Positions 39,501 through 53,568 of a DNA stretch of 64,000 nt are shown in pieces. The stretch spans positions 90,464 through 154,463 of the forward strand of contig JAOVVO010000122.1 of NCBI GenBank assembly GCA_028564675.1, read 5' to 3'. Position 1 is the stretch's first letter. The number at the start of each line of letters is the position of its first letter. The notes under the pieces are model-generated. The model had not been told where the DNA came from, searched no databases, and saw only the letters and a program-made list of their open reading frames with translations. The DNA comes from Onchocerca lupi (lineage: Eukaryota; Nematoda; Chromadorea; Rhabditida; Onchocercidae). Made by a program: the position numbers and the translations under genes.

Positions 39501-42209
39501 CTATACTTCTGTTTCCTTCTTTTTCTTAAAAAAATGGAAAATTTTCAAGAATATTTTGGACATAAATGAGACTTAAAGAATTATTTCGCATTAAAAAGAA
39601 ATAAAATTTTTAAGAAAAAGACTTCCAAAGACAAAACTATCTTTGAACTTACTTACAATTCAGACTTGTCAAAATCACTAGCCGCAAAAAACATTCTTCA
39701 ATCTTTAACAATTCACAACTTTCGGACTCCGTGTTTGCTATTCTTAATAATCCGAGATACGGATGAGATAATTCAATGTCATCTCAATCCAATGTTATTT
39801 TGAATGAATAAAAGCATGAGTACTTAAAAATGCATAGCTCACTATTCACTTTTGCTCTATAAATTAATCGTTTCTCTAATCATCACGACTACAATAACGG
39901 TTTTCTAATTATTAAGAACAATGCAATCGCCAAATTAATAAGTCTGAGCTATTCTTTAATATTATACTTATAATATAGGCTGCCATATAATCTCATTTAA
40001 TCCATTTCTCGATTACGATCCCCACAGTGGAATTTTTGCTTCTCCGATAAACGGCATAAAATTATACATAAGAAAGAAAGTAATGTCCAGCGAGAGGGCG
40101 AGATGAAAAAAAAGTATTGAAATGTTAACAAAATATAGAAAAGCTTTATGTAGGAAAGATTTTATCGGAAAGAAAAAAGAAGTTGTGCGACCAAAAGGTT
40201 CGAAAAAAAAAAATGCCCAAAGTATATCTGCCGTGCGTGATTAGAGGTAGTATCAGTCCGAAAGAAAAAAAAAAAACGATAAATTTATGGATTCATTTAC
40301 CAACAAGAACCGAATCCGGGGATGCCCAGTGTTTCGTTGATGAACGCGTATAATCCATGGGTGAATGACCTGACGTATTCTTTAATTTTAAATTCAATAT
40401 ATGGAATTTTTTGTTTAATCAGAAAGATGGGTAAGAGCATTAGAAGAAATATCAAAATGAAGCTGTAAATAGCTGCCAGAAGTGTAAGGTACGATGAAAA
40501 AAAAATTCTTTGAAAATAAAATCTTTTTATAGAAGGTAATTTATGCAAAACAGTGATTGAAAATTGAAAATTTTGATTAGAATACTAAGTAAAATTTTGT
40601 CAAATACATTAGCAAAGAAATCATGTTTCTCGATTGATGGCAAGAAGATCGCATGTCAAGCAAGACAGATCGGCCTTTTATGCTGTTCAACAGCATATAA
40701 TATTTCATTTCATCCATTTCCGCTGATCAGAATAACACTTGTGACATATTCATCTAAAATAATACCTACCTTGAGCGGAATTTTTGTCCAAAAAACTGCC
40801 CAGATTGAACGTCGTATTACAGGATGCAAGATACTGCGAAAATCGCTAAAAAAAAAATAAAGAAAAAATAAAAATAATTTGGCATAAGTATTTCATATAA
40901 ATTAGAAACCACTATTAGTTCAGTATTTTTTAAAAATCAAGTATCGAAGTACAAGTAATACAGTTCATGCACGACTTAAAATTAAAAGCATTATTAAATA
41001 TATTTTGAAAATCAAATTAGAATTTAGCATTCAAAAAAATATCAATAGCATTCAAAAAATAATAACACTTCAGTTGTTTTCCAAAACTATTCTCATTTAA
41101 TTCTTAAAACTGAAAATAGATACATTTACCTATAATTTACAAAACAATTTATGTTTCCTTTCCTTTCATTTACCCATTAAATATGTACGACTAATTTTTC
41201 TTAAATAAATTATTAAAAAAGCAATTTAATGTTTTTAAAAATGCATGAAACATTTATTCAACCAACTGAATTTCGACTGAAACCACAAAAAAAAAATTAC
41301 TTCATTTCCATAACACATGATGTTATGAATAGTGATAAGCGCCTTATAAACAACTGTCCAGTTGGGATTTTGGGTTCGTTCAATCAACAAATTCGCCATC
41401 GATGGAATGGAAACGTTTGGTTCCTGTGTACAATGTAACAAATCTGCAAAACCAACGGATAATTCATTTTCTAAATTAATGAAGTAAAAAATTTGAATGA
41501 ATTTTTTTTTTTAAAAAAAGTTTAAAATTAATAGTTTTTAACTCTTCTTATACTTCAAATTACTGGAAATTATCCATTCTGCTACCCAGCAATTACTGAT
41601 TATATATAGGATAAGATCAAATTTTGGTATCAGAAAAAGTCAGATGAAGATATCGAAAATATTTCAATCAATTCAGAACTCAAATTTTCGGAATTTGGAA
41701 GAAACTATTCCATCCAAAATTTTTTAACAAGAGAGGAATAGAAGAAGTCAAACTGTCGACAGCTTCATTTTGATACATTTTAGAAACTATTTATTTTTTC
41801 TTAAATCCTAAAAGCATACATCTGACAATTTAATTGATTTAACAAATTCAATTTACTTTAATCTTAAATTTCCTGTCTAATCAATCTTTCCAAAATAAAG
41901 AAAAATTTCCGGTGTTAAAATTAAGGCTGGTCAAAATCTGCATTGGAATTTTAATTCCTTCTTTTTTTGGAATTCTAAATCTTTTTTAAATTAATTTAAA
42001 TCCTTCATATTGAAACGCAATCTAAAGAACTTACAGTCTAAATGCTTTCTTTTCGGTGCCATTAATTCCTCGGTTGTAGCCTTACAAATTGTTTTACCCA
42101 ATTGACTACCGGCTAAGGAATGCTTTGCAGCCGTAAGTCGATCGGTGATCGTCTGTCCACCCGTTGTAAATGGCATCGGTTGATGTAATGCTTTCTCGAT
42201 GGTTTGCAT
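30586..42209 (-). CDS. unc-11: UNC-11/AP180/PICALM clathrin assembly protein
   Basis: Eighteen coding exons, transcript order: 42035-42209, 41301-41443, 40770-40845, 39041-39183, 38819-38875, 37830-38006, 36982-37146, 36613-36738, 35602-35914, 35321-35425, 34265-34609, 33896-33988, 33650-33763, 33032-33109, 32836-32856, 31326-31485, 30985-31112, 30586-30755. Total 2589 nt, 862 residues, phases consistent throughout. AP180/CALM binds PI(4,5)P2, clathrin, AP2 and synaptobrevin during synaptic vesicle endocytosis. Residues 1 to about 290 are the ANTH domain (start MQTIEKALHQPMP; lipid-binding KRKH at 53-56; KVKRGREDGLLRTM; VGIDRTEIPDLTRAPASLLEALE). The tail has four NPF motifs, a clathrin-box DLLSLFD (397-403), a Pro7 run in exon 13, LDSALSSLADNLSV, and ends in FM like vertebrate PICALM. 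Exon 15 is a 21-nt microexon. The exon 13 donor is the least certain. Confidence 0.96.
31966..32060. repeat. CAA-rich low-complexity tract in unc-11 intron
   Basis: Runs of ACAACAACAA and AACAATAACAA units, lying in the intron between exons 31326-31485 and 32836-32856. A similar shorter CAACAA tract is at about 34759-34796 in the intron upstream of exon 34265-34609. Neither is coding. Confidence 0.8.
32297..32722. mobile_element. Candidate MITE-like element in unc-11 intron
   Basis: TGTAAATAAAAATGAAATGT (about 32345) reappears inverted as ACATTTACATTTTTATTTATA (about 32697-32717), both next to AACGAA/TTCGTT: an imperfect terminal inverted repeat. Inside, two roughly 80-bp segments (32414-32490 and 32597-32674) share ATCTATA...TTCGAAT...ATCAAAATTTTAAATCAA...TGAAAC. 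The left flank begins CTAGCCGAAGTCATCACGCTTCGC. There is no coding capacity. I infer a non-autonomous DNA element; a decayed nested insertion is the alternative. Confidence 0.45.
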
Positions 42210-43812
42210 CTTTTTTTATTGTTTCCTTGTTATTTTAATGAAGCGAAAAATAATGAAGGAAAAAATTTCAAATTTTGCAGCGATCTGAAAATAAGTAAAG
42301 TATGCATATATCGTAATTTTTAATGGAATTAGAAATAATGTATGAAGTATTTCACCAGTACGAAAGTTAAAATATGAAATGCCATGAATAATAGATGCAT
42401 GAAACACACGACAGTAAAATTTTATAAAGAAAAAATAGTTCTAAAAAAAAAACTTATTAAAAATTCAATAATTTAAAGAAACATAGTATGTGCTTAAGGA
42501 CGTAAAAATAAGCAAACTTGAAAAAGTAAATGTTGAAAAAAATTTTCAGGATCGAACATTAAAAGTGCTAATTGACAATATATTGTGTAACTTGAAGCGA
42601 AATTATGCTAATCTTGTAATTCCCATGTTAATTTTATTTTCATGGCCTGGGGTAAATTAACTGTTTGCTTGTTATAAATCCTAAAACAGAAATGAAATTT
42701 AGATTTTCTTAAAACAAGAAGAAGAGAATTCCAGATAAGGTAACAACAATATCAGAAACCGACTAGATTCCAAAACAAAAATATTTCTTGAAATCATATA
42801 ATCGTGACATCAAATTGAATGATCTGGAAAAATATACTGAACACAGATCAAATTTATTACAAATGTCTACTGCATTATTTCTTGTAGCACATAAGAGTAA
42901 AGTAAAAATAAAACAAAAAATCCAGCGAATTGTACTCTGGAGAATTCGAATTAACAATCTTGGCTTTTCCTATCCGAAATATTCAAAATTGCTCATTAAA
43001 TTCACAAAAATCTTCACATATTTCATACAATGGAACTAATCGATTGAATTCACAAATAATACCAGAAATAAAATAAAAAGTTATACGGAAAACAAGTCTA
43101 GATATAGCAAAAAAAGCACTAAAGTGAAATGAAAATGAATTAAATTAAAGATAAATCGGAAATCGTAGACAAAAATGGGAAATGAGAAAGGACACAAAAC
43201 TCCACCGAATCCGTTCCTGACCCACACCATACCACCCCACCGAGGTTGTAGAATTTAGCGCAACTCGGACATGAACCAGCCACGAACTTTTTGGTGTTTG
43301 TTTTTTGGTCTCTGATTTTCATTCCTACGTTCTTCCGGGCTAGTTTTGAAACTGATTACTAATCGGATTGGATTAGGAGCTGTGGATTTTTTTCGGGAGT
43401 TTTTGTGGAATTTGTGACTACTGCCAACTTCTCCAGAACTTCAGGACAATTTCAAGTCTTCACAACTACTTTCAAATGGACTCAAACGAGAAACGCGAAA
43501 GATGATTGTAAAGCCTAAGCTTCATGTTTGGACCTTCTTGAACACTTCCATTCTCTCAGCCACCACTATACTCTCCTTCTCTTTCTCTCTCTCTCCGCAG
43601 ATCTTCGTTGTCTCTTCAATAACTCATATCATCTCGATAATTCCAAACAATCTCATCATCAACGCTTTTCTTAATCCCTGGAGACATGTCATTTCAGCAA
43701 TTCTACCAGTCTCTCTTCCTCTCCAACTTATACATTCTATCATCTCTTCACTCTCAATAACTAACTAGAAAGTAATCAATTTTTGCATCTTTTCTGAAAA
43801 TATCCATGATAT

Positions 43813-44013
43813 TTGCCATCCATTCTAAGATTCCGACAGAATAACAAAGTGGATGAATGTAAACTTTTGCTCCATTATTGGATGGCTAAGCCTTGGGAGA
43901 AAGAAAGCTCGTTGAAAGGACATATTTCCAGAAATGTCGACCGGATACTTTATCAGTTTATCATCAAGCAGATAGTAATCCAACAGTGCCACGACACGAC
44001 AGGTGTTAGGTAA
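43813..44013 (+). CDS. Doubtful ORF, 66 aa, unrecognised
   Basis: An open frame with a protein-like composition in its middle (LLLHYWMAKPWEKESSLKGH) and somewhat higher GC than its surroundings, upstream of and divergent from unc-11. No splice context or family similarity supports it. It may be an exon of an unknown gene, a transposon scrap or chance. Confidence 0.15.
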   Translation: MPSILRFRQNNKVDECKLLLHYWMAKPWEKESSLKGHISRNVDRILYQFIIKQIVIQQCHDTTGVR

Positions 44014-44639
44014 GCCGAAAGGTGTGGATAGGCCGGGAAGCTATTAAAGTATTAGTTGTAGCAGTAATCAGACTTTATCATCGAATGAACTGAACGAGAA
44101 TGATCATGGATTATGCGATGGAAATTTGTCTCATTCCTTGATATGAACATTTCAAGAATAGAAATGAAAAATTTACCTGTAATCAAATAATTTATAGCGT
44201 ACAATGTGATGAATAAATATGGTGAAGTAGTAAATTTTGATAGTTTTGATGAAATTTTCAAAACTGAATTATTTTTTAAATTTCACATCTTATCATTGAT
44301 CGAAAAAGAATTTGTTTTCGAAAGAATGGGCCAAAATAGAGAATAATGAATAAATACTACTTATGGCTGACGCTTATTTTTATGCTTCTATTCTGATGAG
44401 AAATCTCTAATTGTATTTATTCCTTTGCTTCCTGGCCTTAACTTTTGGCTTATTTTTATTGCAAGGAGAGAAAGAGAAAAAAGATGGGATACTTGGCATT
44501 AATCCATAAATCAAATAAATGTAATGAGTTTGGAATGAGTTTGGGCCTAGTAGGCATCGATCGGATGAATTATTTAGCATTCGGAAATTTTGAGACCCTT
44601 GTCATAAACATTATGAAAGAGAAAAAGATATGGCAAAAC

Positions 44640-44670
44640 AGAGAGAGAGAGAGAGAGAGAAAAAAAAAAA
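44640..44670. repeat. (GA)n microsatellite followed by poly(A)
   Basis: About ten GA units followed by eleven A. It explains the RERERERKKK stretch in the plus-strand open frame across it. Confidence 0.9.
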
Positions 44671-47600
44671 GGAAAGGAAGAAAAGATGAATCGGAACTTT
44701 TCCACGTCATTCAGGCAGAGTCTTTTTTAAATATGCCAACTGAAATCGATGGAACTGGATTGGATAGCTGCGGGATGGAGTAAATGCTGCGTGCTGGCTT
44801 TTTCCAGCCATAAAAATATAAAAAAGCCAAGTGACAGCGGAGTGCGGGGGATAAATTCTATAAATTGGGAGGGATAAGTGGGATACGAGCAAAAGAAGAG
44901 AGAATGAAAGAAAAAAGGCCCAGTAAGGCTCTTAGTTTATTTCGAAAATTTTGAATTGCATAATTGAAGGACAACACGGTACTGGTTGATGAACTTCAAT
45001 AAAAGTGTTGGCTAATTAATTTACCAAACGATTCATCAATGGATTGATTGATCATTACTTTCAGAATGGATTCAATTAATTTATAAGAGATTATCAAAAA
45101 TTATAAGCAATTTCATTAGAAATATTTAATTACTTGATTGGTTGATGAACTAAATAACTGAATGACTTAATGTATACTATGCACAGGAAAAGGCAAAGCG
45201 ATGAAGAAATTAGAAAATAATTCTTAAAAAATAAGGAAAACATGATAGAAATATTGCTTATCAATGAGAAATAATAGATTTGGAATTTTAAAAACTTTGA
45301 AAGAAATCAAAACAAAATTTAAGGCGAATCATAAATGTAAAAGATCATTTAAATAATAAATAATCATTGATGATAAAAACACTGAATGAATCATTGATTC
45401 TCAAAACACTGAATGCTTTGATTGAATCGTTGAATCATTGATTATTTAAAAATAATGATATGATATGAAATATAAGAGGAATTGTCTGATTTTGCTTTTA
45501 TCAACGGAATACGATAATTTAATGGCATTTATCATATTTTATTTAAAACTATTTAGAAATTCATTACAACTCAAGCATATTTTATAAAAATAAAAGTTCA
45601 TTTAAAAATTTCTGTAGAAAAGTGTCCAAATCGTAATCAATGTCAGTTATGCTATCGTTTTTATTCTTTTATAAAGTTTTTCAGTAACAATGCGAATGAG
45701 TGTATATATGTACCAATCCCATTAATTAAACTATGATTCAGTCATGTATAGAAAATTGTAATTTAATTAGGTATGTCAAAAAAGAGAATCTAAACAATGA
45801 TATAATTAATTAAACTGACAATATTACATTTATACGAATTAATCCCTATAATTGATGCTTATAATTTAGAGATCAATTCTTATAAAAATATGGATGTGCA
45901 AAATATAATTGTCAGTTTAACTATAATTTCAATATAATAATTGCAATTTTATTCTAATCAATAAAAATCTATCTTTTTTGCATTTCAGATTTTCTCTAAA
46001 TTTTATGTTTTTTACTTAATTTAATATTTGTTAACCGTTACAATTGTGCCTGTATATAATGATGTTAACCGGTGTTAACCGGAATGAATCATTTAAATTG
46101 AAGAATTATCCATAAGTATCTATATATTTATTTACTTAGGCTCACAGATTATTAATTCCCGGAAAATTTTCCGGTCCAGAAAAAGGAAAATGATGAAGAT
46201 TGAACATGCGAAACTTCATTTCACATATCGATGTAATGCGATTCAAGGAGTAATCCTTAAAGTGATCATAACAATTGTCGATATTCGTTAATAGAAATCT
46301 TCAAGTTTTTCCCACTTAGCTACAATGTTTTATCGATTTTTGCCACTCAAAGAAGTTAAAAGAAAGAGGACTAATGCTAACAATACTGGACATCGATGAT
46401 AAGTGCATGCAGCGTACGTTGCAGATGCAGCAATAGCAATCCTAAGCTGCTTTTTGCATTTACGTGAAAGTGAGAGTAACAACGACATTTAGCTTTATCA
46501 CTGGTTTCTCTGACGAATCGATAAGAGAGGATATGGGAAATAGTCGCCGAATTGCTGCTGAAGCTGAGAAGTTGTTTACGAAAATCCGTATGAAATGAAG
46601 CATAATAAAGCAATTCAAATTACTTATCCATCCTTAAATGTTTGTTTATAGATTCGAATAATTTTTTCCTTTTTTTTGAATTTTCTCGAATTTCAATCAA
46701 AGTAAAAATCTTCAAACATTTCCTCATTTGTTGCTAATATTATATTTTAATTAATTTCATAGTCATACTATATTTCTTTAGAAATTAACTTCAAATTTTT
46801 ATGATATACCATTTGCTACTACAATAATCGATACTGTCATTCGGTTAAGGTATAATAAATAAATTTTATCAGTGATAGCTTATGCCTATCAAGATTTTTC
46901 CTAAATCTATCAAAAGCAATAAACTAATGATTGTTTTTCAATTACTCAATAAGTCGTACAATTTCAGGCAAATAAAAAGTTCGAAATCCACTTTTCATGA
47001 ACATATAATAATTCTTATCAATTTATTCGTAGAAATTGTTTTTTTTTTTCTCTTCGATTAAAAATTTACATTTTTTCTTTTTTTTTTTTAAATAAGATTC
47101 CAGAAAATATTACTTTTTTTTCTTGGAGAAGGTAATAAAATGGCATAAACAACATATTTACATTTTTTTTTTTTGTAACAATTTTGTTATCATTTGTTCT
47201 TGAAAAGTAAACAATTGCAAGAATGAAATATTAGAATGAGTAAACATTTGAAAGGAGCATTTGCAATTGAAATGATTATTCCAATTTTGTAAAATGATAT
47301 TGCGCATTGCAAGTTTCTTTCTCATATTTCATACTTTCCTTTTAGAGAATAATCTAAAAGATTTAAAAAGTTTTTTTTTGGAAAAAAAGGAAAAAAAAAA
47401 GAAAGAGAAAAGAAATTTTGAAATCTGATAAAAATTTCATGCCCAAATGACTTAGTATGCTTTACTATGCTGTCTGCCGTATGCTGAGTGATTTAGTTTA
47501 AAATTAGCATGAAATAGAAGTATGAGCAGCAACTATTTCAGGTCTTGATATATCCTGAAATCAATATGTCAACACATCGAAACAGTTATTTCAATCTCTT

Positions 47601-50401
47601 TTCATATCTTGCATTTAGCATTGCATATGAAGTACAATTCTATTCCACGTCTTTCTATCCCTAATTCAATATGCCATTTCAGGTCGTCTGAATTCATACG
47701 CCAACATAAAGTACAGCTATTTCAGGTTTGTTTTATTTTGAATACATTTCAATGATATTTTGCATAATGCTATTTTATCAAAAGTTTTCGTACTATTAAT
47801 AATAGTAATAAAGGACTGTTTTACATAAAAAGCCACCATAACGATTAAAAGGCATTGTGATCATTTAATATCACGTAAGTGATAATGTCACGCATGACGT
47901 TTTGTTGATCATTTTCTTCAAATATATCGAGAATAATTTATTTTGAACAATATACAAATAGATCACTATAAGTTCAAAATGAATTCTTATTACATTTAAT
48001 TGTAATGAACTTTGCTATTTTTATTTTAACAAAATGAAAAAGAAATAAGAAAAATGGAAGAGAAATTGAAAGAAAAAAAGAAATAGAAATGTTTCTATCA
48101 ATAAAAAGAAGTAAATAATGGCAAATAAATGATGAATTCATTTCATTCTTTGAAGTACCAATAATATATTAAAAAAAAAAAAAAAGATGAAGTGATATTT
48201 ATAAGTAGTGAAATGGATTCTTCTTTTTAATGAAATTTTTGTGAAATGATGATGAAAAGACGGGTATTTTAATGACACACGATATTCTGAACAAGACACA
48301 AATAAATTCTTTTAATCAAGATATATTGATGGAATGATAATGATTTAAACTATAATAATAATTAGAAACTTTGGTTACATGTAATTCTAAATTATAATTT
48401 TGTGGATTAAATTAAATTATATAAGATTATAGCATATGTTATATAATTATATATAATTTTTATCGAAAATGATAAGTGATTTCGATGTGCTTCCAAATTA
48501 TGCACATTTCGAATCACCGAAGTTTTAGGACACATATGATAATAAAATGATATAAAAAAATATTTTTATTGAAATTGGGCAGATGGAATACTGGCTAAAT
48601 AAAAATTAAAGAAGTCAAACCTAGAGAGAAATTTATGATAAACCTCTCATGTCTAATTAGCATCCTAATCAACTATTGTTGCTTAATTACCTAGCAATTT
48701 TTAAATTTAAAAAAAGAGGCATAAAGGCAGAGAAAGAAGAATATGCATAATATTTCAAGAATAAGTTTCATGAACCAGAAAAAGATTAAAAAAAAGGAGA
48801 GAGAGAGAAACGAAGATTTGAGGCAATGAATTGATGGAAGTGAAATGGGACGAAACATTAAGAATAATGAAATTGGATATTTCGCTTATTTTTAGAAATC
48901 ACAGAGGAATTACTGAATCCATCGGCATGATCGGAAACTTTTGCTTCCCAAGTTTTTGCGAGAAAAGGGAGCCTTAGTTTCTGTGGCAAGAATAATCGCC
49001 TTCTTTCGTGCTATGGGAAAATAACTAATGCAGATTCCATCGTACAGTGAAAACAGGCGGATAATGCTAGACCTTCAAGATATGGCTTGCACGGTAACGA
49101 AAAAAAAGTTTTGAATAAAACTAAACCTTAGAATTATGTGCTACGTGAAATACGTCAATTTCGGCATATCATTTACCAGCCTCAGCGTCTAATTATATTG
49201 CTAAGTGCAAGTTTCATGCAATCTGCCATCAATTTTGGCATGGATATTGATTTGGAAAATAGATTTTCACAAAATCCAAAATTTTTCTATTCTTATTTCA
49301 AAACCGAAAAAAATTTTGAGAATTAAGGAATAAAATTCATTTTAAATATTAGTTAAAATCATTCATTATACAATAGCAAAAAAAAAGATGGATAATATTT
49401 TTTAAAATTTTGGTTATAATAAATATTATAATTGCAAGACGTCGTTATATGTCAACATCAAAACATTGACTCATATATTTTAGGGAATTAAACATATTTG
49501 TTTTAGAATAAGCAAAATACAAATATCAATTGTTACATAGCAAAGTTAAATCTAAACATTCTTCTAAAATTCCAATCATTTCATTTTTGATGCAAAATTT
49601 TTGCAATCTTACATCCAATATACTTCATCATTTTTGCTAATCTCCATTTGCTGCATTAATTCTTGAAATTTCAATTTTTTATTTTGAGTAAAAACTTCTC
49701 ATTAATGATGATTATGTTTTAATATGAATATGTGCGAGTGTATATCTCTGCTAATGATCATTATTATTTCATCACTTACAAATCAGAAATAGCGCAGTTT
49801 GAAAAAAAGAAAAAAACCCCTGAAGTATTCAAATTAAATTAATTAATTTTCATGAAAATAAGGAATCAAATTTTAATAAATTTCCGTTTATAATCATCGC
49901 TTTATTATTCGGAATACTTTCTAATACTAAAATGTAAATTTCTGCAAAAAAAAATCAATAGTCTTATGGAAAAAAAATAATCAACACAGACTGAAAGGGA
50001 TATAAAAACAAACTGCAATATGTTGGATGTATTAGATAAAGATTCCGAAATCTCATTATTCTTATCTTTCAATCTAACTGATAATGCGAATAAGATCGAT
50101 TAATTATCTCATCTTGAGATGTGAAGAATTTACACATTAAACCACTGAACAAATAAATTTTACTTGATTCGCTTATCACTTCCATTACTCTTATTTATTT
50201 ATTAACATTCAAGTTTTAATTTATGCTAATTAATCTGTTAAAATCTACGGATTTTTTTAGCATAAAATTTAGCATAGAATAAAAGCAAGAAAAAAGAAAG
50301 AGGAGAAAATAAAAGTTGGCGAAAATTTTCTCATTTTTTTTGTAAGCATAAAAATTAAAAAAAAAAAAGAAGTAAAATGAATGAATGAAATGAAAGGGAA
50401 T

Positions 50402-50432
50402 GGAATTGAATTGAATTGAACTGAATTGAATT
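50402..50432. repeat. (GAATT)n pentanucleotide repeat
   Basis: About six GAATT units with one C-for-T change. Just upstream lies a similar ATGAATGAAATGAA tract. Confidence 0.8.
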
Positions 50433-50819
50433 AGATGATAAAATGAAGTAAAACGAAATGCATGAATGAACTGAATGGAAACAATGAATGATAAGCTGAT
50501 TAGAATTTTCTTTTATTTAACTTATCTGAACGAATGTTGGCTTTCTTCATTATTCGCTTATCCACATTTTTCAGCTATTTATCTTTCCGCACTTTTTTTA
50601 TCTAAGTAGTCCATTTTATTAGAGTTACGCAAATTATGCAGCAATCATAGAATTCTGTCATTGCCATCATTTTTATCAAATTTTATCAGTTCAACATCTT
50701 GTTCAAAAGTCTTTTTATCAAACTAATCAAGTATTATTGATAAGTTCCAGTAATTTTTCGATTAATTCTTTCTTTCTATCACTCATTTTTAACTTCTAAT
50801 TTTTCAATCATGTTGCTTT

Positions 50820-50877
50820 CGTTTAAATCATTTTTAGTACTTATTGTACGTTTAAATCATTTTTAGTACTTATTGCA
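50820..50877. repeat. Tandem duplication, 2 x 29 bp
   Basis: CGTTTAAATCATTTTTAGTA followed by CTTATTG is repeated directly: copy 1 at 50820-50848, copy 2 at 50849-50877, differing only near the last bases. Confidence 0.9.
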
Positions 50878-50993
50878 AACGTATGTAACGTTTTCTGACA
50901 ACTGCTTAATTTTCATAATTTTTGCCCTACTATAACTAAAAATATTAATTCCATAAAAAGATAACATATTCTAGCGTTGCTAAAATACTTAAG

Positions 50994-51076
50994 TCAATTA
51001 TGTCCATGCAAGAAATAGGCCCTAAGCCTTTTTGCTCAATTATGTCCATGCAAGAAATAGGCCCTAAGCCTTTTTG
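50994..51076. repeat. Tandem duplication, 2 x 42 bp
   Basis: The unit begins TCAATTATGTCCATGCAAGA and ends CCTAAGCCTTTTTG. Copy 1 is 50994-51035 and copy 2 is 51036-51076. They are identical over 41 bp, so the duplication is very young or is kept by selection. Confidence 0.95.
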
Positions 51077-52676
51077 GCGTTAGAGAAAAAAACATTCAAG
51101 TATTACAAGATCAGGGTTATATTTTGATTACTAATCTTATCAATATTTTTTTGGCCTATAATACAAAAATATAGGCTTAGGCTTTCTTACTTAGAAACTT
51201 ATGAATATTATGCTAGCCATATTGTGTCCCTGATTTGTTAGCATTGTTTTATAATAATTATATGAAATTATTGAAAGGGAATGAATAAGCTATTTATTAA
51301 TGCTTGATAAGTGAAAAGAAAACAATGCAATACTTGTTGCTAAGTAAATGTTATTTGTTAGCAATGTATGCTTATCAAATAATAATCAAATGATAATAAA
51401 TGATAATTATCAAATAAAAACAATAAATGCGAAATTATGGCTAAATGTTAGTTAGCTATTGTTATATGACAAGCAGTAAAAGTGCCATAAATAAGTAAAC
51501 AACTGCAACTTGCTTAACAACAAATGTTTAGCAGATAATGGACATTATTGTACTCAGTAATAAAAACCTTAAAAGTGATCGTTATCACAGATCAACTGAT
51601 GAACGACAAATAAATAACACATTTGCAGTCCGCAAATTCGACTTTATCATAATAATAAGCGTTTATAAAAGAATATAAAAAGGCATCACAACAAACGATT
51701 CAAATTGCCAAACAAAAGGAAAGAAAAAAAAAGAGAAGAAATTCAGTGTCAACAGTGTCAACCAAAAAAAAAAAAGGAAAGAGTATTTGTTGTGCTACAA
51801 AATAGTAACGTATAAAACTTGATATAATGTTGTTTTCTTCATCTTTCCATAACAATAATCTAATGATAAGAAGTGAAAAATGGAGAGGAATTTCATAGGA
51901 ACGGATGGAGAATGAATAATAATCTGATATGTAAAAAGTGAACAATAATATCAGCAGGATTTCGTGAATCTTTTCACCTTGTTTTTCTAGTAATTATTAT
52001 TGATAACGAATATGATGATAAATTTTAGATGCGAGAAGATGAAAGGCAAAATTTCATCGCAAAAAACTCATTGAAAAGTTTTCAAAATCAAAGAGCAATG
52101 GCATAGTACTCCTTTTCTTTCATTCTTTCTTTTTTTTTTTTTTCTTCCTCTCTCTCTTCTCTCTTCCTCTTTTTTATCGTTTCAACTACTTGAAAATTTG
52201 TGTCAAATTTTAAGTCAGAATTTCTGGATTAATTTCAAAACTACAATTTAAAGAGCATAAATATGCTTAAAATATGTCATTGCATGTCTTTTTCTTTTCA
52301 TTTCTTTCTAATAAATAAAGTGCAAAAGCAAAAATTTTTTGAATTGAACAAATTTATAAAATACTCCGAAAATTTTCCTCCCATACAGATTTAAAAAAAA
52401 AAAATGTAAAGAAAGAAAAAGAGATTCTTAGAGAAAAAAAATGAGAATTATCCAATATAAGCACATATAATGATGGAATCAATCATTAGATAAAAGAGAA
52501 ATTTGAAAGTATGCAACGATCAATTAATCAATTAATCGCATAGACTGTATGAGAGTTGTGCAGAATGATTGTTAGTTGTATTCGTCCGTATGTGAGTGAA
52601 TGTGTTACAGTTGGAAGGCAAAATTGAAATTAGGAAGAGAAAGAGGAGAGACGATAAGTTTATTGATGACATTGAT

Positions 52677-52742
52677 GTAATGTGATGTGATGTGATGTGA
52701 TAGTGATGGTGATGTGACAATGATGGTGACAATAACGATGAC
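52677..52742. repeat. TGATG-type minisatellite
   Basis: TGTAATGTGATGTGATGTGA followed by TGGTGATGTGACAATGATGG-like units. It generates the His/Ser-rich frames on the minus strand, which I do not treat as genes. Confidence 0.8.
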
Positions 52743-53020
52743 AATCGCTATGCGTCGAGAGTATATCTGGAGGAAAGAGGACAAGAATAGATTGATGCTG
52801 AGAGTCGAGAATGAAAAAGATTGAATAGTTTGGGCAGAAATATAAAAAAGAAAAACAAGGTGAGAAGAAGGAATTGAAAAATAGGCTAATGGCTGGCTCA
52901 AGGGGACAACAGTGATGATTAATACGGGCGGAATTGGGGGTTCGGGTGACACGGGGAAGGGAAAGTATCGGAAAAGTTGAATACGGCGGCGGTAGTTAAG
53001 TTTGGATTGAAATGAACCGA

Positions 53021-53047
53021 TATATGTATATATATATATATATATCT
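53021..53047. repeat. (TA)n microsatellite
   Basis: ATATATGTATATATATATAT and a few more TA units. Confidence 0.9.
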
Positions 53048-53524
53048 TTGTACATGTCCATATGTTTTCGCATGCATGCCAATGATAAATTTTACATTAT
53101 TTATATACTGATATATACTATATAATATTCACATGAATAAATATTAAGCGTACTATTAATATCGCTGAAATAAACTATCGAGTATTTGAAAGAAATAGAT
53201 TAAAATTATTAATTATGTTTGGGGAACAAATATTAACAATTAAAGCAAAGAAAGTAAAAAAGTAAGGAAATTTGACAAATCCGAAAATTTTCAAGTTTAC
53301 AGAAAGAATATTGAAAGAAACAAACATAATATTAGTTCCATATCCTTCTTAGTTGAACTGCATTACAAAGAAAAAAATATATGAGATAGATAACGATTAT
53401 CTTGCTTGTTGCTTTAGCAATTTCCCAGATATATTTAAAAGTTTTCGAAATCTAACAGATGATAAATCAAACTATCCATAATTAAATATACTATTTCTAC
53501 TTTTAGATTCTAATTCTTTAATTT

Positions 53525-53568
53525 GCATTAGACAGGCTTGTTAGCTGCATTAGACAGGTTTGTTAGCT
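53525..53568. repeat. Tandem duplication, 2 x 22 bp
   Basis: GCATTAGACAGGCTTGTTAG plus CT, then the same with T for the C at position 13; a third copy begins GCATTA at 53569. About 50 bp on, CTAAAAATTTATGCA is also present twice (about 53622-53659). Confidence 0.9.

Noticed and set aside
40564..40860. 98-codon plus-strand frame
   Set aside because: It is the opposite strand of unc-11 exon 3 (RFSQYLASCNTTFNL) and flanking intron.
44445..44783. 112-codon plus-strand frame
   Set aside because: Its centre is a (GA)n plus poly(A) repeat; no family match or splice context.
52532..52952. Two overlapping minus-strand frames, up to 115 codons
   Set aside because: The C-terminal part is the TGATG minisatellite; the rest is hydrophobic and unlike any family I know.
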